Program-made: the position numbers and the translations under genes
Part shown: positions 1-7,408 of the stretch, piece by piece
How positions within the stretch are numbered: position 1 is the first letter of the stretch
Layout of the letters: the number at the start of each line of letters is the position of its first letter
Notes under the pieces: model-generated
The model's input: the letters and a program-made list of their open reading frames with translations, nothing else
Databases searched by the model: none
Told to the model about the DNA's origin: nothing
Source: Auxenochlorella pyrenoidosa
Lineage: Eukaryota > Chlorophyta > Trebouxiophyceae > Chlorellales > Chlorellaceae
Assembly: GCA_001430745.1 (NCBI GenBank)
Contig: KQ481993.1
Location: 1,518,439 to 1,532,125, forward strand
Reading direction: 5' to 3'
Length of the DNA: 13,687 nt

Positions 1-36
1 CGCCAACACCGACACACACACCGACACACACATGTG

Positions 37-57
37 CCCCCCCCCCCCCCCCCCCCC
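37..57 (+). repeat. C homopolymer in VPS11 intron
   Basis: A run of 21 C residues, preceded by CA-rich sequence (positions 11-32), sits just before the acceptor at 71-73. It probably serves as, or extends, the polypyrimidine tract. Its length is likely to be poorly determined by sequencing. Confidence 0.85.
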
Positions 58-73
58 GCCCCCGTGCCCGCAG

Positions 74-3000
74 GCCCCAGGACCTGCAGTACGCGTGCGT
101 CACCATCCTGAACATGAACCCCGACTCCCCCTCCCGCCAAACCCTGTACCACACACTGCTGGACCTGTACCTCTCCCCCGGTGGCGGTACGCCGGCGGCA
201 GAGGCGCCGGGGAGCGGCGGCAGCAACCAGGAGGGGGGCGGCGCGGCGGCGGCGGGCGCGGCAGCGGGGGCGGCCGGAGGGGGTGCGCGGGTGCAGGGAG
301 CGCCGCCCGCCGCCGCTGCCAGCAGCAGCAGCAGCCAGCAGGAAGCCCTGGACCTTCTCAAGTGAGGGGCAGCGAGGCCGGGAGAGGTTGGGGGTGGGTC
401 GCAGGCACACTGCTGCTTCACGCCGCTCGGTGGCGTGCCCCGTTCCCCGCTGCGCCACGGTGCGCCGCCCCACCCCCCCTGCCACGCCCCGCTCTTCTGC
501 TCCTGCGCCCCCTATGCGCTGCACACCTGGTTCAGAGCCCCGTGCTCTGCGCAGACCTTGACCTGCGCCCCGTGCCGCCCGGTGCGCATGCAGGCGTGGC
601 TGGCCGCCCGGCGAGGACCCTGCGTACAGCCCCGACTATGCTTTGCTGGCGTGCCGCATGCGCAACTTCCGCGCAGGCCTGCTGTTTCTCTACGAGGTTC
701 GGCGCCCCCAGGCAACACACGCGCCACCCTCTAGCTGCTTGCTGGCAGCGGCAGAGGCTGCGGCCGCGGCCCCCAGCGCGCCCAGCCCCCGCCTGGGGCA
801 TTTCACTGCTGCTTGTTGCCTCTGCGCCACAGCCCTGCGCTGCGCTGCGGCATCTGTGTGCGGTGCCAGCCTGCGTCAGTGCCGCTGCATGGGTGTCAGG
901 TCCCGTCGAGTCCCCTCCCTGAGCACCTGGCTCCACATGGTGTTGCCCCCGCGGGCCCCCCTGCCAGCGCAGAACCTGAGGCTGTACCGAGAGCTGGCAG
1001 CGGTGCTGATGGAGGCTGGAGACCGGCGGGGGCTCATCTCCGCCTGCCAGCGGTTTGGCGACGCGCGCACCGGTGCGCCCGCAGCTGGTCGGCAGGCATC
1101 GCACGCGGCGGCACGCAGAGCATGTTGCTCTCATGAGTTGGCACTTCAAAAGGCGGCCGAGGCTCCCTGCAGAGCTGCGCGGGGCCAGGTTGCCCGCCAG
1201 CGCGCCAGCGCCGCCATCATTATTTCCGACTCTTGAGTGCCGGCCCTGCCCTGTAAGCCTGTCCACCCACCCCTTCTCCTGCAGGCGGCGACCCGCAGCT
1301 GTGGCACGATGCACTCGAGTATTTTGCCGGCCAGGAGGACGACTGCAGCACAGAGGTGAGGACTCTTGTCTTTCGGCTGACCATCTCAGCGGCCATCCCG
1401 TTTGTGGGCGCCTCCCTGCAGTTCTGCTCTGCCTGCTGCAGAGCAGGCAGTATGCCTGCTCCGCCTGTCGCATCCCCTTGCGCACAAGTTGTTGGAAGCA
1501 ACCAAGCATAGTTGTATTTTTGCTGGGATTGTAGGGTGCTCTGTCTGGGAGTCCATGCCGACTGCGCGTCGGGTCTAAATCAAGGCCCCCTGCCTCTGTC
1601 CCCCCACCTGCAAGCCACCAGCATTGCTTGGAGACGAGCAGGCTTTCCGCTATGTCCCCAGCCCCACCCCTTACACACTCCTGACAGTGCCGCCCCCGCA
1701 CCCAGGTGCAAGACCTGCTGGCGCGCATCGAGGCGAGCGGCATCCTGCCGCCGCTGGTGGTGCTGCAGCTGCTGGCCAAGAACCCGGCCTTCAAGCTGTC
1801 GCTGGTGAAGGATTATGTCACCCGCCAGCTGCAGGCAGACAACAGGTGGGCATTTGCTGCTGGGCTGGTCGCCTGCCAACTGCTGCCCTCTTGCCGGATG
1901 TGCCTGCATGGCTGAAAGCGCGCCGTTGTAGCCCGCCGCACCCAGCACCTCGTGATGGTATTGAATGGGGCTGTGTGCTCCTGGTATCCAAATCAAATGC
2001 GTGCTGCAGCCTGGCGCCCCCGGGGTTTTATGTGCCTCTGGCAGCCTGCTCGCACGCATTGCTGGCTCCGCCTGCCTGGCTCGCATGCACCGTGGGGCTG
2101 GCACAGGGCAGAAACTTGACCAAACACCCACGCATGGGGCCCTTTGCGTGCTGCAGGAGCATCAGGGCTGACCAGGAAGAGGCCGAGCGGCTCAAGGAGG
2201 AGATCGAAAAGACGCGGCAGCAGGTGGGCTGCCCGGACCACGCCCACGCCCAGCCAGCTGGCAAGCTACGCTCCGGCAGCCACAGCGGTTACACGCCAGG
2301 CGAGGCCGCCGGGGGAGGCAGCCAACGGGCCGCCAATACACGCGCCACCGAGGTTCGCTCCTGCCCTGCCCGCCCTGCCCGCTGTGCCCGCTGTGCCCGC
2401 TGTGCAGCTGGAGCGGCTGCAGAGCGAGCCGGTGGTCTTCCAGAGCAGCCGTGACAGCCAGACCAATGCGCCACTGGAGCTGCCGTCGGGTGCGGCGCCG
2501 GGGCGGGGGCGCCTCCGCGGCGCTTCAAGCTGTGCCGCCACTGGCCCTCCCGTGGCCATGCTGGAGCGCTGGAGGTCCCAAGATCCGCTTGCATGTGCAG
2601 CAGGGTGCCATCATTCAATGGGGTCCTCTCATGCTGAGAGGCGGCCACCCACTCGGCCGCCTGCCCTTCCCCCTCCCCATCCCTCCGCGCAGTGCACTTC
2701 CTGTGCGGGCACTCGTTCAACCTGCGCACGCTGGGCGACGGCGACGCGACGTGCCCGCTGTGCGCCGCCGAGCACCGCAAAGCGCAGGAGCTGCGGCGCA
2801 GCAACCTGGCCAGCGCCGCAGACAAGGCACGCCCGCGGCGGCGCGCCCCAGCCAAAGGGCCTGCTGCTGTCGCCCTTTGGCTGGGCACCCTTGCTGCTTC
2901 GCACTTGCAGCGCAGCAGCGCCCGCTGTGCCTGCGCACCCCCAGCTCAGCCCTGCGCTGCATGCCTACGTAGGTGCCTACCTCACGTCTGGCTGCACCTG

Positions 3001-3497
3001 CTCTGCGCTGCCCCCCCCCAACCCCCACCCGCTGCAGGACGCCTTCTTCAAGCAGCTGCGTGCCGCACCAGACGGCTTCAGCCTGGTGGCCGAATACTTC
3101 GGCAAGGCAAGTGGGGCACAGTGGTGGGGCTTAGCGGCGCTGCATGCTATGCTGTGCATGCCATGCGGGCTGCTCCCACCCCTCTGTGACTGGGCTGGGT
3201 TTGACAATGGGCCGGCAGTGCCAAGGCGCTGGCAGCCCATCGCCGCACCCTGTGCGCTGTCGAGACTGTTCGCACATGTCAGCAGGCGTGCAGCCGGCGG
3301 CAGCTGGTGTCTGTGCCCTGGGTGTTGTGCACCGTCGAGCCGACCTGCCCAGTGGGCTCAGAAGCAGCCAGCAGGTCTCGACCTCCAGCACCTCTTGCTG
3401 CACCCTTGGCCTTTTATGGCCTCCCCTCTGCCCTGCCTACCCCATCTGACCCCGGGTGCAGGGCCTGCTGAACAACACGAGCGTGACCACTGGCTGA
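74..3497 (+). CDS. VPS11: VPS11, HOPS/CORVET core subunit (C-terminal part, 5' end outside window)
   Basis: The protein is a vacuolar protein sorting subunit shared by the HOPS and CORVET tethering complexes on endosome and vacuole membranes. Exons, joined in frame: 74-361, 594-696, 973-1072, 1285-1355, 1706-1845, 2157-2223, 2408-2489, 2693-2826, 3038-3106, 3462-3497, giving about 362 residues. Seen in order: a helical-repeat region with RQTLYHTLLDLYL, a Gly/Ala/Ser-rich insert of about 55 residues, then ALLACRMRNFRAGLLFLYE, GDPQLWHDALEYFAGQEDD, ILPPLVVLQLLAKNPAF, a short coiled coil (ADQEEAERLKEEIEK), a RING-like segment (VHFLCGHSF then CPLC) and the tail DGFSLVAEYFGK. This order and wording match eukaryotic VPS11. 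The N-terminal beta-propeller lies upstream of the window. The last two introns use GC donors (2827, 3107). Four of eight RING zinc ligands are absent. The first exon's acceptor (74, or possibly 81) is uncertain. Identity is firm; exact joins are inferred. Confidence 0.92.
1429..1450 (+). repeat. 9-bp perfect hairpin in VPS11 intron
   Basis: Arms 1429-1437 (CTGCCTGCT) and 1442-1450 (AGCAGGCAG) are perfect reverse complements around a 4-nt loop GCAG, inside the intron 1356-1705. The loop contains an unused AG. No function is claimed. Confidence 0.7.
2376..2402 (+). repeat. Three copies of a 9-bp tandem repeat before a VPS11 acceptor
   Basis: TGCCCGCTG is repeated exactly three times end to end (2376-2384, 2385-2393, 2394-2402), with degenerate TGCCC-type units just upstream. 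It ends 5 nt before the exon at 2408, so it forms the pyrimidine-rich 3' end of the intron. Confidence 0.85.
2408..2826 (+). other. VPS11: Degenerate RING domain of VPS11 (one zinc site missing)
   Basis: The RING spans the exons 2408-2489 and 2693-2826. In VPS11 proteins as I recall them, a CxxC pair precedes the conserved VHF, followed by CxHxxxH, xxC and a final CxxC. Here the segment before VHF reads RDSQTNAPLELPS, with no cysteine. The next part, CGHSFNLRTLGD, has Asn where the second His is expected and Thr where the next Cys is expected. The final CPLC is intact. Cross-brace RING ligands 1, 2, 5 and 6 bind one zinc and 3, 4, 7 and 8 the other, so one whole site appears lost and the other whole. 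The codons are unambiguous; the alignment is from memory. Confidence 0.75.
2848..2884 (+). repeat. 12-bp perfect hairpin next to a GC splice donor
   Basis: Arms 2848-2859 (CCAGCCAAAGGG) and 2873-2884 (CCCTTTGGCTGG) are perfect reverse complements with a 13-nt loop. The hairpin starts about 20 nt downstream of the non-canonical GC donor at 2827 of VPS11. It could affect donor recognition, which is speculation. Confidence 0.75.
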
Positions 3498-4092
3498 CTG
3501 ATTCCCAGGGGCACCAGCAGCATGAAGAGAAGCATAGATGCAGCCCGGGAGAGTACCAAAAGCACAGCAGTAATCAAGCTCTCACCGCATCCCTGCAAGA
3601 GGCTCACCTAGTGGACGGAATGAAACGGGTCCAGGGGAGTGGCAGCAGCAGCGGCGCGGGCAGCGGCCTCTGCCGTCGGCTGCACTGCTCGTCTGAGTTC
3701 ACAGGATAAATTTGTGCAAGCTTGGGCGCCAGGCAGGGACAGCTTGGGATGGTGCTGGGCCGGCCATGCTCGGCTTGAGCCCAGAACGCATTGCCCCATA
3801 GTTCACCTGGATGACACAGGGTGCCGGTTCCTAGCTGCTCCAAGGGGTAAGTATGAGACCCAACAGCTCAATTGGCATATCAGATGTTGTTTCGACAGTA
3901 CAGACAAGCTAATTGTATTTGTGGCCTGCAGCCACCCTTGCCCTTGCGCACGGAAGGTTGCCAGCTGCTGCCCTCCCGCCGTGCCAGCTAAGCCTCGCAG
4001 CAGCGTGCAGTGCGGCGCTTGCAGCGGGAGCATCTCACTCGCACATACTTGTTCTTCGATTTGGAAGCCAGGGGAGCAGCGGGCGTCGCCCC
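3498..4092 (+). other. Intergenic: VPS11 3' UTR and SYLF gene 5' region, with a candidate 5'-UTR intron
   Basis: No convincing protein-coding gene is seen. I found no TGTAA downstream of the VPS11 stop. A GATAAATTT at 3705-3713 is the most TATA-like stretch. A strong donor (GGTAAGTATG, GT at 3847) and an acceptor GCCTGCAG ending at 3931 bound an AT-richer 85-nt stretch that looks like an intron. The reading frame is open across both sides of it, but there is no in-frame ATG before 4093, so I read it as an intron in the 5' UTR of the SYLF gene. Confidence 0.4.
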
Positions 4093-7037
4093 ATGGCTGC
4101 GGCAAGTGGCCCTCCGTCCGCTGCTGTTCGGCACTCCCGCGCTTGCAGCTCGGGCTCGGCAACGCTCGCTCAGCATCCGCAGCACAGCCCAACGCAGGCC
4201 GCCGCCGCCTCAACCCTGTCCTGGCCGTTGCCGCCACAACCCTTCCCGGCCGCCGGCAGAACACCACAGCCCCCCAGTCCCTGCACACCCCTGCAGGAGC
4301 GGCCGGAGTGGCTGGGCCCCAAGCTGGCCAAGGTGGTCGAGGACATCAACTGGGGTCTGGATGCGCTGACGGCCAGCCCGGTGCTTGGAGTGGATGCGGC
4401 GGGGCGGGACATTGTGAAGCTGGCCGCCATGCCCAAGACAGCAGTGGTGCACGCGGAGGTAAGCACGCCGGGCAACCGCGCTTCGCGGCAGCCTTTGCCG
4501 TGGGAGCGTGGGCAGCAGTGCCTGGCTGCGCGTGCCACGTGCCGCGTGCGCCACGCCTGCTGCGCCCGCCGTCCTGGTCCAGGCGCGCCGGCCATGGGGT
4601 GCCGCCTGCCCGAATGCTGCTGCGCACCCCTGTCCTCTGCACTCCTCAGGAAGGAGCACCGCCAAACCGGCTGCGACCTGCCTGCCGCAGGGCCTGGCTT
4701 TTGTGCGGCGGAAGAAGAAGGGGGCCATCCTGGGGGTGACCCGGGAGCGAGTGGTGCTCATCAAGCGCACCGCGCTGCCCGACGGCACAGTCGTGTGGTC
4801 GGCCCCCGTCTTCCTGCGCGCCAAGAGCTACAGCCTGGGCCTGGACGGGGGGTGGTGCCGGGGCGGGGGGGGCCGGGGGTGGGTGCGGGGCGGGGCGGTG
4901 GGGCGCGAGTTGGGGTGCGGTGCAGGGGGGCGCTCCCGCCTGGCTGCCAAGCACTTGACCGGGGGTAGAAGTGTCGCTTCATTTCGGCATGCATTTCGGC
5001 ATGACCACGTGCGTGCAGCTCAGGGCGGCCCGCGTGCGCATTGCGCTCCGGCGCGCTCGGCGCTCGCGCTCCGCCAGCACGCGAGCCCCGCCTGCACAGG
5101 GCGCCAGGTGCAGAGCTGCACCTGCTGTTGTGGTGCAAGCTCCTAGCCCCCCACCACACAACCGCGCCACCCCACCACCCACCACCCACCACACCCCAGG
5201 CTCCTTCCACATGGAGATCTGCATGGCCATCATGAACGACAAGGGCATGCAGAGCGTGCTGCGCCCCCACCGCAACCTCGGCTTCAACGCCGCATTCCTG
5301 GTGGGGAGCGCAGCCACATGCGTGCGCAGACAACCGCGTCTGCCGCGCCGGCGCGCCGCTGCACTGCTCTGGTTGAGGATATGCGGGGGAGCGTCCCTGG
5401 AGGCAGCGCCTTGCACAGGGCCCCAGGCAGGCAGCCATTGAGCCGGGCGCAGCCCACAACCCTCCTGCTCCCGCAGATCGACATGAATGGCAACCGCGTG
5501 CGCCGGCTGCACACCAGCAGCAGCGGCGCGCAATCGCAGGCGAGCCAAGGGGGGCCCGCCAAGAGCCCGCAGATATGGCCACCCTTGCTTTGTGGGACCA
5601 GCCCTGTGTGCCGCCCCCACCCGCGGCAGTAGGCACCAGCCTGCCGCGGCTGGCCACAGCCGCCTGCGCTCTGGAGGCGCTTCACAGCAAACACCTGCAC
5701 ATTCAGTGCCCTGGCCTGCCCCTGCCTGCTCGCCTACGGCTCCTAATCAGCAATCAATTAATAGCACGTTGACGATTTCCAGCTATGGAGCCCCCCGCAG
5801 GTGACGGTGGACAAGGAGGGCGGCATGATGGCCAAGTATTACCTCATGGAGGCCGGCATGGTGGACCTGTCCTGCCGGGGTGGGTGGGCACCAGCGCCCG
5901 CATGCTTGCCTGGCAGCGCCTTCCTGCTCACATACTTGCCTGGCCGCGCCTCCCTGCCTGTCTGCCTGCCTGCCTGTTGTCTGGCCGCCCGGCCGGCCTG
6001 CTTGCCTGTCACATCAGCCAGGCGCAGCGCGACAGGCGGGCCTCGTAGACTGAGCCGTCACCCGCAGCGAGCTGGCTCTCGGTAACCGTGCGGCCCTCCC
6101 AGAATGCGCGGCGCCACGTGTGGGCGCAACACCATGCGCTGGCAGGCCCGCCTCTGCAGGCCAAACTCTACAGAGGCTGTTTCTTGGGCCAGCAAGGCCG
6201 CCACCTGGTTTTGGGCTGCCCGCCCCTGCAGGCGGATCCTTTGGCCTGGACGATGCGCTCAACTATGCCGTCTATGGGCCAGGTTTTGATGCGCAGCTAG
6301 TGCTGCAGGTGGGCCTTTTTCACTGCAAGCAACTCCACCATGACAGCTGTGCGAGTAATGCCATGCCTGGCCGCGTGACCCCATATGGCGAGCAACCCGC
6401 GCGTTGACGAACTCTGGGCGCCAACTGCCGCCCGCTGCCTGTGGCCGCCAAGCGCCCCTGTCTTTGACTGCGCGCGCGCAGAGCAAGCTGGCGCCGCCGC
6501 CGGAGTTCCAGCCCGTCTATAATCGGCTCAACGAGTTTGTGAAGGAGGTAGGCCACCCTCGCAAAGCCACCTCACACTTGGCTGCTGCAGGTTCCCTGTG
6601 GAATGAAATGCGGTCGCAGCGCTCCGGCCTGCCGGCGCCTGACTCACTCTGGCAGCAGCTGCGGCACGCCTGCGTGCCGGGCCTTGAGAGACCTGGGCAC
6701 ACGTTGAAAGGGCAGTTGGTCTGCCAGTGCTCATCCACCTGTCCCATTCCCAGGGCGCCTGTTCATCTGCCCCCCCCCCCGTGCACAGGTGCGCGCCCTG
6801 CACCCGCAGCGACCGCACGACCTGTCAGTACGGGGCGGCGCAGTGGTGGGCGCTCACATCAGCCGGCACAGCAGCCTGCAGCACAGCGACAAGGCGCGGC
6901 GCAGCTCTGAGAGCGCGGAGGCGGCGCAGCAGGGGCAGGCGGCGGCGGCGCAGGGGTCGCTGTCGCCGCCCCGGGCGGGGCGCTCGCCCTCTGGCCCCGA
7001 GGGCGAGGCCGGCAGGCATGCGCATTTTGCCGACTGA
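4093..7037 (+). CDS. SYLF domain (Ysc84/SH3YL1-like) protein
   Basis: SYLF domains bind phosphoinositide-containing membranes and in some eukaryotes actin. Exons used: 4093-4458, 4691-4850, 5200-5300, 5477-5497, 5801-5879, 6232-6308, 6482-6547, 6789-7037, about 372 residues. Seen in order: an Ala/Ser/Pro-rich N-terminus of about 68 residues, PEWLGPKLAKVVEDINWG, KGAILGVTRERVVLIKR, VWSAPVFLRAKSYSLGL, SFHMEICMAIMNDKGMQSV, GFNAAFL, GGMMAKYYLMEAGMVDLSC, GGSFGLDDALNYAVYG and a charged, low-complexity tail. The order G-rich strand, R, WSAP, SxGL, then an N/DKG segment and a GxF-like end fits SYLF. The start at 4093 is the only in-frame ATG found, but CCCTGCAG ending at 4296 looks like an acceptor, so the N-terminus may be wrong. 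The junction after 4850 is out of frame with the nearest GT by one base. Exon 5477 could instead end at 5539 with a GC donor. The family call is from memory. Confidence 0.72.
5901..5960 (+). repeat. Imperfect 30-bp tandem duplication in SYLF-gene intron
   Basis: 5901-5930 and 5931-5960 both begin CATRCTTGCCTGGCNGCGCC and differ at a few positions, most near the 3' end. A run of CTGCCTGC-type units follows (about 5955-5977). The whole lies in the intron 5880-6231 and is probably slippage-derived. Confidence 0.7.
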
Positions 7038-7408
7038 CCTGTTGAGACGCAGCCATGGACGCGGCCATAGCATCGCAAACTTTGTATGCACTCGTTACCC
7101 GTTGTGACCGTTGGGACCGCACTGCCTGCACCACACTGCCTCTTTTCCGCCCCCATCCTTCAGGCGCGCGCACCTGCCCCCGACAGCCGCGCGCCTGTGC
7201 CAGTTCCTTGTTGGCTTCAATTACAACTCAAAACCGCTTCCTTCTTGAACCAACTTGGTTGCAACAGTGCACGATGCACCCTGCCGACGTCAATGCAAGC
7301 AGCATGCGGTGCCACAGGCTGTGCATATAGAGAGGCCGCTCCACCCCGTCCTGCTCAGCTGCGCCGCACCATCAAAGCTTCCCCAGGCTGCCGGCCCCGC
7401 GCTGCGGC
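7038..7408. other. Convergent intergenic region between SYLF and F-box genes
   Basis: The two genes end 371 nt apart, tail to tail. The middle (about 7060-7340) is visibly less GC-rich than the flanks. I see no gene here. It holds a candidate minus-strand polyadenylation signal at 7221-7225. I found no plus-strand TGTAA for the SYLF gene. Confidence 0.6.
7221..7225 (-). terminator. Candidate TGTAA polyadenylation signal of the F-box gene
   Basis: TTACA on the plus strand reads TGTAA on the minus strand, 184 nt beyond the F-box gene's stop. TGTAA is the usual polyadenylation signal in chlorophyte algae. A 5-nt match alone is weak. Confidence 0.4.

Noticed and set aside
532..1794. Long minus-strand open frame (420 codons) opposite VPS11
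   Set aside because: It crosses VPS11 exons and introns alike, is rich in Arg/Gly/Ala as expected of GC-rich antisense, and shows no domain; the plus-strand VPS11 exons match a known protein.
2144..3709. Long plus-strand open frame (521 codons) from 2144
   Set aside because: It is in a different frame from the conserved VPS11 exons in much of its length and reads through several introns; low stop density reflects high GC.
3639..3846. Possible N-terminal coding exon of the SYLF gene
   Set aside because: The frame joins in phase across the candidate intron but contains no ATG after the upstream stop at 3621, so I treat it as leader sequence.
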